64,000 nucleotides of DNA from Gallionella sp. (GTDB lineage Bacteria > Pseudomonadota > Gammaproteobacteria > Burkholderiales > Gallionellaceae): contig JAUXOL010000021.1 of NCBI GenBank assembly GCA_030682375.1, positions 124,001 through 188,000 on the forward strand, written 5' to 3'. Below are positions 9,514 to 17,352 of this stretch, piece by piece; the stretch's first letter is position 1, and each line of letters opens with the position of its first letter. The position numbers were made by a program, and so were the translations under genes. The notes beneath the pieces were generated by a model. It was not told where the DNA came from. It worked only from the letters and a program-made list of their open reading frames with translations, and made no database searches.

Positions 9514-9807
9514 ATGAAAAAAGGGAAACTCAAAATCACCGAATCCTGCGGCAACGTATTTCTCGATCTCGGTTTCTCTCCGGAAGAAGCCACCATCCTC
9601 GCGATGCGCTCTCAATTGATGGGGGAGTTGCGCATCAAAATCAGCGACATGGGATGGACACAAGCAGAAGCCGCCCAAGTGCTCGGCATCTCGCAATCGC
9701 GCGTGTCCGACCTGATACGCGGCAAGTTCGAGAAATTCAGTCTGGACATGTTGATCACGTTGGCGACCAGAGCGGGAAAGAAAGTTGAATTGAAGATGGC
9801 GGCTTGA
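9514..9807 (+). CDS. XRE-family helix-turn-helix regulator (HigA2-like)
   Basis: 97-residue DNA-binding protein. An N-terminal segment (NVFLDLGFSPEEATILAMRSQLMGELRIKI) precedes a Cro/CI-type helix-turn-helix (GWTQAEAAQVLGISQSRVSDLIRGKFEKFS), the layout of HigA2-type antitoxins and phage-like XRE regulators. The start at 9514 is set by TAGGAG ten bases upstream. No toxin partner of the HigB type adjoins it. The ORF6N gene just upstream is the only candidate partner. Repeat motifs flank the gene on both sides. Confidence 0.85.
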   Translation: MKKGKLKITESCGNVFLDLGFSPEEATILAMRSQLMGELRIKISDMGWTQAEAAQVLGISQSRVSDLIRGKFEKFSLDMLITLATRAGKKVELKMAA

Positions 9808-9819
9808 GGAATCAATTGC

Positions 9820-9873
9820 GATGCTGACCCCATATCCCATGCTGAAAACAATTCGAAGCTGACCCGTTTAATT
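9820..9873 (+). repeat. Compound repeat at the left edge of the AT-rich cassette
   Basis: Contains CGATGCTGACCCC at 9820 and then the 30-bp unit at 9844-9873 (GAAAACAATTCGAAGC... to CCGTTTAATT), which pairs with 8456-8485. Base composition drops sharply right after it, so it marks the left boundary of the AT-rich cassette. Confidence 0.65.
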
Positions 9874-9921
9874 TGTTCGAAGCCGACAAATAATATTGTA
9901 GATTAATTAGGTATTCACTTA

Positions 9922-11211
9922 ATGACCACCACAAAAGAAACACCAGTTTTCGCAGAACTTGCTCATGACCTTCAAACAGGCCTGGGTAGAACAAGCATCC
10001 CTGACTTTGATCGACTTCCCATTGTAGGAATGGCAAGCATTTTGGCGCTACATATTAAAGGGCTCGGTGCAATTGAATATGGTGTATTGCGGCAAGTATC
10101 TGATCATTTCTTTGATATTCCCGCAGTGGCATTGCCGCAAGTTCTAGAGGTGCTTGAAGAAATTGAATATCTAACTCTTATCAAGAGCGGCAAAAGCATA
10201 AAGACAGTTATTCCGTCAGTGCCTCACTTTGATTCTGTATATTTGCGAATTGAAGAATATCTATCCAATGAAACACTAACTGAGCATGAGCAACTCGCTA
10301 TAGCCATCTTAGGTGAACTCACAAACAAACCTGAAAAACGCGATGCGCTTTTTGGGCGTCTTGGTGCTGAGAAAAAACTATTTAACCGATGTGAAAGTAT
10401 TGTTTCAGAAAGCGGCTTAGTTCTGTCGAAGCGCGCTAGAGGGCAAGACATATTGATAAGCCCAATTTACTTTGCAGACAACCTCGACAAATTAGTAGAT
10501 ATGGCAGCCGCAGGAGGTGCGACAAGGGTAGAGCGCGTACTAAAATTAATTGGACAATCTCAAGGCTGGCCACTTTCTATGATTGAGAAGCAAGGTGAAG
10601 TTGCTGGTACGAAAATCAGTATTGATGAACTTAATATTCTCAAATCAATGGTGGCTGATGGCGTGTTAAAACCCCCGAGCATTAATCGACCTAATGCATC
10701 ATCTGAACTGTTTGTTTTTACTCCACGTCCAGGTGGCGCACGTCTTAATGCAGGGAATCGCGAAGTATATGAGCGCGCCATGGGGTTGGTCGCCGCCATT
10801 CGAAAAGGTCAATTACTGCCTGAGCAGTATCGAATAAAATCACCAACCGCCATACTTGGTGCATTACGCGACCGTAAATTTATTCGCACCAACAGCGAAG
10901 CTCCGCACCAATATCGCAATCTAGTTAGCTTACGTGTTGGAAAGTTGGTAGATACTGGCGGAGGCAGATCTCAACTTGAGCTAATTGACACACCAGAAAA
11001 CTTGAGGGCTATCGACGAAGCCTTGTCCTTAGTAAAAACTGGGCAGATGAGCCAATCATCTGTAGATGAAAGTGCTCGAATTGCGCTTTCTCAAGATGAG
11101 TCTTATGTGCAATCCGTCGTTTCTTCTACCAATTTTAGATCATCATCTAAACTAGTATTAAAGCCCGATGAACAGCACGAAGTAGACCAATTACTATTGG
11201 ATTTAAAATGA
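9922..11211 (+). CDS. Unknown protein, first gene of AT-rich two-gene module
   Basis: 429-residue soluble protein that I cannot assign to a family. Residues about 60-110 read like a winged-helix module (YGVLRQVSDHFFDIPAVALPQVLEVLEEIEYL), a second helical block follows around 120-160, and the last 60 residues are Ser/Gln-rich and probably flexible. No enzymatic motif was seen. The codon use and base composition are much more AT-rich than the flanks, a sign of transfer. Its TGA overlaps the ATG of the nuclease-like gene (ATGA at 11208), so the two products are probably made in fixed ratio and may form a complex. A sensor or DNA-binding partner of the nuclease is the working guess. Confidence 0.75.
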   Translation: MTTTKETPVFAELAHDLQTGLGRTSIPDFDRLPIVGMASILALHIKGLGAIEYGVLRQVSDHFFDIPAVALPQVLEVLEEIEYLTLIKSGKSIKTVIPSVPHFDSVYLRIEEYLSNETLTEHEQLAIAILGELTNKPEKRDALFGRLGAEKKLFNRCESIVSESGLVLSKRARGQDILISPIYFADNLDKLVDMAAAGGATRVERVLKLIGQSQGWPLSMIEKQGEVAGTKISIDELNILKSMVADGVLKPPSINRPNASSELFVFTPRPGGARLNAGNREVYERAMGLVAAIRKGQLLPEQYRIKSPTAILGALRDRKFIRTNSEAPHQYRNLVSLRVGKLVDTGGGRSQLELIDTPENLRAIDEALSLVKTGQMSQSSVDESARIALSQDESYVQSVVSSTNFRSSSKLVLKPDEQHEVDQLLLDLK

Positions 11212-12293
11212 TAAAAGATATTCATCAAAAGCTAAAAGCTGTCCGCTACTGCGTAGCATTGGGAATCGTTCCACATATGGAAGTTGTGGTGCGTTTTTCA
11301 TCGGAAGTTAGTGAAACCCCTTCGAATATCACAGATATTGATGTGCTAGGAATTAAACCTTGCAACGATAGCCCGTCACACCGAATCATATTTGACTGTA
11401 AAACACTAAATAAAATGAGTGCTATTAATCGAGCTCTTTGGGCAAAGGGGCTTGTTGACCTGACGCATAGCGATGAAGCATTTGTAATTCTCTCAAAGGC
11501 AGCGCCCGAGGCACATCGTCTTGCCGGAAACAGCCTAGGTGTCCGACTTTTCACTGAAAAACTGTTTGACAGTTTTGCTCACACCGTCGCCAAAGACTAT
11601 GCGGTTCAAAATTCTTATCTTGAAAATTTAGCTGCATGGGAACGCTTGGCTGAAATCCCATCAAAGCAGCCTGCACTATATGACTTTTGGGCTTACCTAA
11701 CTGCCAATGCATTGCTGGAGACTCATGGTACACAAGGCTTGCGTAGCTTGATGGCGAAAAGTAAAAAAATTGAAGGGGAGCTTGATCCAACGAAGGACTC
11801 ACACAGAGCATTATTCAATCTTATCTTGGTTCAGTTTTGTCACTACCTTAGTGAAATGGTTCGTGATTTTCACAACATTTTTAATCCAGAAATGGATAAA
11901 AAGGAATTTGAAAAAATTGTTAGGTACTATGTTTGGGGTGGAAAAGAAAATTACGATTTGAGGCAAAAACTAAAGGTGGCGCTACAGAATGCAAAAGGTA
12001 TTGCAGAAGCTGAACCATTCGAGTTTCCTGCATGGGAGAAATTCGTAGAGCTATTTCGAACATTCTTAGATGCACCCCTTTTACTAGGAAGTGTCTGCCT
12101 GCCACTCAAAGACTTGGCCTTCCGCGAAGTTAGTACACCAACTACAGAACTAGATCGACGCCTAACTATGCGCTTAGACTCAAACAGTCGAGTAAGGCAA
12201 TTTATTCTAGCCTCAGCGTCTTATTTTATTGATGCCACGCGACTACCACGCGAGTTCAAAGATCAGCTCAGCAAAAATATGAATTTTGGATAA
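11208..12293 (+). CDS. Putative PD-(D/E)XK-fold nuclease
   Basis: 361-residue protein. The first 110 residues fit a restriction-endonuclease-like fold: E25 in a strand/helix (VPHMEVVVRF), D43/D45 in NITDIDVLGI, then D63-C-K65 in HRIIFDCKTLNK, i.e. a D...D-x-K variant of PD-(D/E)XK, followed by a helix and an ILSKAAPEAH strand as in Mrr-like domains. The remaining 250 residues are mostly helical and unrecognised. Translation is coupled to the unknown protein at 9922. The AT-rich composition and position among toxin-antitoxin genes suggest a defence role. The nuclease call rests on motif spacing that I see, not on a database match. Confidence 0.7.
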   Translation: MIKDIHQKLKAVRYCVALGIVPHMEVVVRFSSEVSETPSNITDIDVLGIKPCNDSPSHRIIFDCKTLNKMSAINRALWAKGLVDLTHSDEAFVILSKAAPEAHRLAGNSLGVRLFTEKLFDSFAHTVAKDYAVQNSYLENLAAWERLAEIPSKQPALYDFWAYLTANALLETHGTQGLRSLMAKSKKIEGELDPTKDSHRALFNLILVQFCHYLSEMVRDFHNIFNPEMDKKEFEKIVRYYVWGGKENYDLRQKLKVALQNAKGIAEAEPFEFPAWEKFVELFRTFLDAPLLLGSVCLPLKDLAFREVSTPTTELDRRLTMRLDSNSRVRQFILASASYFIDATRLPREFKDQLSKNMNFG

Positions 12294-12346
12294 GAGGGTA
12301 TTTGCAGGAACTTGTATAGAGCGCCTTTCACCCACAGAAAATTGGA

Positions 12347-13273
12347 ATGACCGCCATGGCACGAAGCCTGACTTTTGTTAAATTTAAAGCCACACTGGAA
12401 TCTGAGATAAGAGCATATTGGCACATGCTGTCTTGCCAAGAATATGCTACTAGGTGGTTGACTAATATCACTCCTCAGCCAGCTCGTTTATCCTGCCATC
12501 CTGGTGACAACAAAAATCCGTTTAAAAGTATTGACCTTCCAATTCCTGAATTTCTCTCACACTCCCTTCATATACAAGCCTCTATTAGGGAAAACTCCAT
12601 CGTTAGCTTTATTACGGCATTTGAATTTTTTCTCTTCGAAACGTTAGAGCGAGTTATCTATATTGATCCAACATTAATCAGCGACTCATCAATGCCAATT
12701 GAGGCAAAAGAGTTATCTCTCATAGCCAACCAAGATATTCGACGATGGCTAGCAACAAAGGTGGCCGATAAATATCTCCGAAACAAAACGCACGCAGAGA
12801 TGATTTCAAGGATTGATAAACTTGTAAAAGCTGGAATTAGCAAGCTCCCTGAAGTTGAAGAATGGGCAAAGTGGTCGCTAGTAAGAAATGCAATTGTGCA
12901 TACATCAAGATTTGTTACTAGCGACCTTGCCATAGCTTGGCCAAGCCGCTTTCAAAACATAGGCGACCCTCTAAATCTTACTGATAAAGAAGTGTCCCGA
13001 GTCCATCATTTAGCTCTTACCTTATCCTCACAAATCGACGAGCGCGCAATACATACCGTTATACAGAAACATGATGCCACTCTTTTAACGCGTGAACTCT
13101 TTATCCAGAAGGGTCTAAGCGGCCCGAAGGAAATTCGAAAAGAGCTGGGGCGTGTTCTTCAAACTAGAATGACAGCCCCCATTATTGAAAAGATAATCGC
13201 TGACCAGCGTAAAGGAAGCATTAATGACCATTGGACTCTTAGTCATGGCGATTTGCAGAAAATTTTAGCCTAA
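12347..13273 (+). CDS. HEPN-motif protein (putative RNase)
   Basis: 308-residue largely helical protein. Residues 180-185 read RNAIVH, the R-x4-H motif of HEPN-domain RNases, set in WAKWSLVRNAIVHTSRFV. Upstream helices (ENSIVSFITAFEFFLFETLERV) fit the first HEPN helices of the RiboL-PSP/MAE_28990-like groups. It lies 53 bp after the putative nuclease in the same AT-rich block, so it is either the third gene of the system or an independent toxin. Two ATGs at 12347 and 12356 are equally possible. No adjacent nucleotidyltransferase antitoxin was seen. Confidence 0.7.
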   Translation: MTAMARSLTFVKFKATLESEIRAYWHMLSCQEYATRWLTNITPQPARLSCHPGDNKNPFKSIDLPIPEFLSHSLHIQASIRENSIVSFITAFEFFLFETLERVIYIDPTLISDSSMPIEAKELSLIANQDIRRWLATKVADKYLRNKTHAEMISRIDKLVKAGISKLPEVEEWAKWSLVRNAIVHTSRFVTSDLAIAWPSRFQNIGDPLNLTDKEVSRVHHLALTLSSQIDERAIHTVIQKHDATLLTRELFIQKGLSGPKEIRKELGRVLQTRMTAPIIEKIIADQRKGSINDHWTLSHGDLQKILA

Positions 13274-13434
13274 TAAAATCACGAAATGACATTGTTGCCA
13301 AGTAATCTGGTCAGCATTGAAATAGCCATAGAACTAACGGCACCGAAATCGAAATGTCTTTGAAGTTCTCCGTGATGTTTGAAAGAAAATCGACTCCGCA
13401 CCTTTAGCCTCTTCCTCCCACTTAACCCCACCTC
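13274..13434. other. Right border of the AT-rich cassette
   Basis: Non-coding spacer where composition changes back to GC-rich. It contains GGTCAGCATTGA at 13309-13320, an inverted copy of the TC(G/A)ATGCTGACC core found at the left border. No promoter was clear enough to call for the NERD-helicase gene. Confidence 0.4.
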
Positions 13435-15252
13435 ATGGCCACCCTAATCCCCACCCTTGGCGCCGCCCGCTTCGATGCGCGCGGCGAGTTGCGTCTCGCT
13501 GAACGGCTGAAGGATTGCCTAGAAGACAACGCCTGGGTGTGGCACAACATCCCGGTTGGGCCTTTCGGCTTGCATCCCGATTTCGTGACGCTGCATCCGC
13601 AGCAGGGCATTGTGGTGCTGGAGGTAAAGGACTGGCACAAGGACAACATCGTCAATGCGACACGTACGCATGTCGAGCTGCTGACGCCGCAAGGGACAGT
13701 ATCAGTGGAAAGCCCTTTCGAGCAGGTGCGCAACTACATGTTCAACGTGGTGGATACGTTGAAGCGCGATCCGCTGCTGGTGAACGAGGGTGGGAGCTTC
13801 AAGGGCAAGCCGGTATTTTCATTCGGGCATGGCGTAGTTTTCAGCAACATCACGCGCAAGCAGTTCGAGCAGACCGATTTGCATGAAGTGTTTCCGCCGG
13901 AGCGCTGCATCTTTCGCGACGAGATGGCGGAGAAGGTGGATGCGGATGCGTTTCGCGAGCGGGTCTGGCGCATGGTGTCGCCGCGCATCGGGCCTGCCTT
14001 GTCGCTGCCGCAGATCGACCGGGTGCGTGCGCTGCTGTTCCCGGAGATTCGCGTCACCCAGATTGCGCTGCCGTTTGACAAGCCGTCTGCGAAGTCCTCT
14101 CCCGCCAATGACCGCCAGTTGGAAGTGATGGACATGCAGCAGGAGTTGCTGGCGCGCAGCATGGGCGAGGGGCACCGCATCGTGCGCGGCGTGGCGGGCT
14201 CGGGCAAGACGCTGATTCTGGCGTTCCGCGCCGAGCAGATCGCGCGTGCGGCGACTCGCCCGGTGCTAATACTAAGTTACGCGAACGGCATCTCGGGTCG
14301 GCTGGAGAATGCGATGCAGGACAGAGGCGTGGAGGACAAAGTGATCACCTCGACCTTCCATTCCTGGTGCTACAAAATGCTGCGCACTTACGATATTCCG
14401 CATCCAAGCGAGAAGGACATTCCAGACTATTCGGAGCGGCTCGCCGCCAACGTGCAGGCCGTGCTGGATGCCGCCGAGCGCGGGCTGATTCCGGGCGGGC
14501 AGTACGACGCGGTGCTGATCGACGAGGCGCACGACTTCGAGCCGCAATGGCTGGCGCTAGCGGCGAAGATGGTGAACCCGGACACGAAGGCGCTGATGAT
14601 CGTTTACGACGATGCGCAGGCGATCTACAAAGGGCGGAAACGCCCGGTGTGGAAGCAGCTCGGCATCGAGGCCGCCGGTCGCACCACGGTGCTCAAGGTG
14701 AATTACCGCAACACCGCGCAGATTTTGCGCTTCGCGCGCAAATTCGCCGCCGATGTGATCGGTGCACCGGGCGTATGCGCCGGTGACGAGAGCGCAATCC
14801 TGATGCCGGAAGACGGCGGGCGCGAGGGTGTGGAGCCGGTGGTGCGCCAGTGCGTGAGCTATGACGGCGAAGCCCATGCGATTGCCGAATGGCTGCTCGG
14901 ACGCAAGGCCGCCGGTTACCAGTGGGGACAGATGGCGGTGCTGTATCCCCGGCATTTCATCGGCGAGAAATTCGAGAAAATACTGGCGAAGAACGGTGTG
15001 CCTGTGGACGTGGCGAAGGATCACGGCAACCGCATTGAAACCGGGCGGGATGCAGTGCGATTCCTCTCCATGCACAACGCCAAAGGACTAGAGTTCCCCT
15101 GTGTGGCAATCGGCGGCTTGGGTGAGCTGAAGAAGGCCGAGGATATAGAAGACGACATCCGCCTAACCTACGTCGCCATCACGCGGGCCACGCATGAGGC
15201 GTTTATCACTTACTCGAATATATCGGAACTGGTGGGGCGGCTGGTGGTGTAG
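13435..15252 (+). CDS. NERD nuclease-domain / UvrD-like helicase
   Basis: 605-residue protein. The N-terminal NERD domain has D49 and E63-V-K65 (HPDF ... VVLEVKDWHKD), the catalytic pattern of the nuclease-related PD-(D/E)XK fold. A superfamily 1 helicase core follows: Walker A GVAGSGKTL near residue 255, Walker B VLIDEAHDFEP, motif IV KVNYRNTAQILRFAR, motif V SMHNAKGLEFP and motif VI LTYVAITRAT. It probably unwinds and cuts DNA. Composition matches the host chromosome, unlike the AT-rich genes before it. NERD-helicases are found both in defence islands and as solitary genes; membership in the adjacent system is unproven. It converges with ycaO seven bases away. Confidence 0.88.
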   Translation: MATLIPTLGAARFDARGELRLAERLKDCLEDNAWVWHNIPVGPFGLHPDFVTLHPQQGIVVLEVKDWHKDNIVNATRTHVELLTPQGTVSVESPFEQVRNYMFNVVDTLKRDPLLVNEGGSFKGKPVFSFGHGVVFSNITRKQFEQTDLHEVFPPERCIFRDEMAEKVDADAFRERVWRMVSPRIGPALSLPQIDRVRALLFPEIRVTQIALPFDKPSAKSSPANDRQLEVMDMQQELLARSMGEGHRIVRGVAGSGKTLILAFRAEQIARAATRPVLILSYANGISGRLENAMQDRGVEDKVITSTFHSWCYKMLRTYDIPHPSEKDIPDYSERLAANVQAVLDAAERGLIPGGQYDAVLIDEAHDFEPQWLALAAKMVNPDTKALMIVYDDAQAIYKGRKRPVWKQLGIEAAGRTTVLKVNYRNTAQILRFARKFAADVIGAPGVCAGDESAILMPEDGGREGVEPVVRQCVSYDGEAHAIAEWLLGRKAAGYQWGQMAVLYPRHFIGEKFEKILAKNGVPVDVAKDHGNRIETGRDAVRFLSMHNAKGLEFPCVAIGGLGELKKAEDIEDDIRLTYVAITRATHEAFITYSNISELVGRLVV

Positions 15253-15259
15253 GTCGTAT

Positions 15260-17014
15260 TCAGCGCTGTCCCTCTCCCCATATCTTGCGATACGCCGCGA
15301 GCACGCGATGGTGCATGTCGCTGCCTTGCATATTCTCCCCCAGCGTATTCAGGCCGAAAAACTTCACTTCGCGGTTCAGCAGTTGCCGCGCTTGCTGCAA
15401 AGTGTCTGCGCCGTAAAGCAGGCGCAGGCTATTTTCATAAGGCGCGCTTGATCGTGCCTGAGACTCAAGGTCGAGCTGCACCAGATGCGCGATGCAACGG
15501 TATACGCTTGCGCGGGTTTCGTTCAGTTCGCCGAACTGGCCGATCCAGGCGCAGCCTTCGAGGATGCCGTCTGAATCGCCGACGGCGATTGCCAGCAGGG
15601 TCTTCAGTTCGCCCACGCGCAGGTTTGCCCAGTTGCTGCCGGGGTCGGCCGCCAGACCGATCAGCGTGACGACTTCGTGGCTGTCGGCAAGATCGAGATC
15701 GATCAGGGTGTCGAGCAGTTCATCGCATTCGTCTTCATCCAGTTCCGGCAGTCGCAACAAGGCGGGACGCACCCGGTTTCCCGCGCTGTTGTTTTGCCAT
15801 TGCAGTTCTTCGATGGGATAGATCTCCGACATGCCGGGCACGAAGATGCGGCAGGCATATACGTCCAGATGGGTGAAGTCGGCGATATAGATTTCATGGC
15901 CGCCGGCGTGGATGGTGTCGCAGCACCAGCGGTAATCTTCTTCGGTGGTCGTGCCGAAGTTCCAGTCCGCGAACTCGTAGTCGGGCGTGTCGCGCAGGAA
16001 TTCCCAACTGATGACGCCGCTGGAATCGACGAAGTGGATCTCCAGATTCTGCGCATCGGCGATCTCTTCCATGTCAAAACCGGGCGCGGGAAAGTCTTTC
16101 AGGCTATCCAGCGCGCGGCCTTGCAGCAGCTCGGTCAGCGCGCGTTCCAGCGCCACTTCAAAGCGGGGATGCGCGCCAAAGCTGGCGAAGCAGCCCTGAT
16201 CCTGCGGATGCAGCAGGGTGACATTCATCACCGGATATTTGCCGCCGAGCGAGGCATCCTTGACCAGGATGCCGTAGCCCGCCGCACGCAGGCCTTCGAT
16301 GCCGGCGGCGATGCGCGGGTAACGCGCGATGACTTCTTCCGGCACATCGGGCAAGCAGATGCCCTCGCGGATGATGCGGTACTTGATGTCGCGCTCGAAT
16401 ATCTCGGCCAGCGCCTGGGTGCGCGCTTCCATCAGCGTGTTGCCCGCAGACATGCCGTTGCTGACATACAGGTTGCCGATCAGGTTGACGGGGAACAGCG
16501 CGGTCTTGCCGTCGCGCAGACGCTGGTAGGGAATGGCGCAGATGCCGCGCTCGGCATTGCCGGAGTTAAGGTCGACCAGCTGGCTGGCCTGCACCTCGCC
16601 TTGCGGGTTGTAGAACTTCTGCAATTCGGGCGTGAGCAGCCCGGCGGGCCACTGGTCGCCCTTGACGGCGAACCATTGCTCGTTCGGGTAATGCACGAAC
16701 TCGCGCCGGCTGATGGATTCGCCCAGATAGAAGTGCGTCCAGAAATAATTGGTGCTCAGGCGCTCGAAGAATTCGCCCAGTGCACTGGCGCGCGCGGCCA
16801 ATTCCGAGCCGCCCTTGCCGTTGCTGAACAGGCGCGGGCAATCGCGATCACGCACATGCACCGACCAAATATTCTCGACCTCGTTCAGCCAGGAACGCTC
16901 TTCGACCTTGAAGCCGATGGCTTCCAGTTTGGCGTGCAGGGTACGGATGGATGATTCGAGCGAGGCGTCTTTGCTGGTGATGAAGGTTTCACCGTTGCTT
17001 ACTGTGATGGTCAT
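15260..17014 (-). CDS. ycaO: YcaO-domain protein
   Basis: 584-residue protein close in length to E. coli YcaO (586). It has the ATP/Mg-binding motifs of the superfamily (ASALGEFFERLS and NTLMEARTQALAEIFERD) and the C-terminal tetratricopeptide-like helical region. E. coli YcaO supports beta-methylthiolation of ribosomal protein S12 with RimO; other YcaO proteins cyclodehydrate peptides. No precursor peptide, dehydrogenase or RimO gene is adjacent, so the housekeeping role is more likely than a peptide-natural-product role. The gene is single, facing the NERD-helicase at its end. Confidence 0.9.
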   Translation of the reverse strand: MTITVSNGETFITSKDASLESSIRTLHAKLEAIGFKVEERSWLNEVENIWSVHVRDRDCPRLFSNGKGGSELAARASALGEFFERLSTNYFWTHFYLGESISRREFVHYPNEQWFAVKGDQWPAGLLTPELQKFYNPQGEVQASQLVDLNSGNAERGICAIPYQRLRDGKTALFPVNLIGNLYVSNGMSAGNTLMEARTQALAEIFERDIKYRIIREGICLPDVPEEVIARYPRIAAGIEGLRAAGYGILVKDASLGGKYPVMNVTLLHPQDQGCFASFGAHPRFEVALERALTELLQGRALDSLKDFPAPGFDMEEIADAQNLEIHFVDSSGVISWEFLRDTPDYEFADWNFGTTTEEDYRWCCDTIHAGGHEIYIADFTHLDVYACRIFVPGMSEIYPIEELQWQNNSAGNRVRPALLRLPELDEDECDELLDTLIDLDLADSHEVVTLIGLAADPGSNWANLRVGELKTLLAIAVGDSDGILEGCAWIGQFGELNETRASVYRCIAHLVQLDLESQARSSAPYENSLRLLYGADTLQQARQLLNREVKFFGLNTLGENMQGSDMHHRVLAAYRKIWGEGQR

Positions 17015-17352
17015 GGGGCAATCAAAATGAGGGGGTTGATGAGGCGACGAATCTCGACTCCGGCTCCTTAGGCGCTGTTATCTAGCGTACAACGCAAGGA
17101 GAAGTGACTGAAGCTGCCCGATTCTATAACACCCAGAGCCCATGGGGTCGGCATCGACACACCTCCCATGAAAAAGCCCGGCATCGCCGGGCTTTTCATT
17201 TCCGGAATTAATAGGATCGGCTTCGCAATAATTCCGCACCATGGCCATCATGCCGCCCCCCTCCAGAGAAGGATGGCATATCCACTTGCGGGCAACATAT
17301 ACTTGGCCGACACTTTTTCTAGCGTCCGTTCGCAACCCACCGGAATCAGGAT
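17015..17352. other. Divergent intergenic region with an orphan terminator
   Basis: 338 bp between divergent ycaO and DUF3422 genes. It holds the symmetrical terminator at 17171-17196, which has no obvious gene to serve. Two similar short stretches (GCCGATCCTATTAATTCCGG and GCCGACCCCATGGGCTC on the minus strand) flank the hairpin. A small RNA on either side is possible, but no promoter could be called. Confidence 0.5.
17171..17196. terminator. Bidirectional intrinsic terminator, family member 1
   Basis: AAAAAGCCCGGC-ATC-GCCGGGCTTTTC: a 7-bp GC stem with a 3-nt loop, an A-run before it and a T-run after it, so it works on both strands. The same core occurs at 18744, 21699, 28631 and 29736. 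This is the only copy lying between divergent rather than convergent genes. Confidence 0.85.

Noticed and set aside
9922..13273. Known Mrr/McrBC, BREX or toxin-nucleotidyltransferase (HEPN-MNT) system
   Set aside because: No McrB GTPase, PglZ/BrxC or MNT-domain gene is present; only the isolated nuclease-like and HEPN-like motifs are seen.
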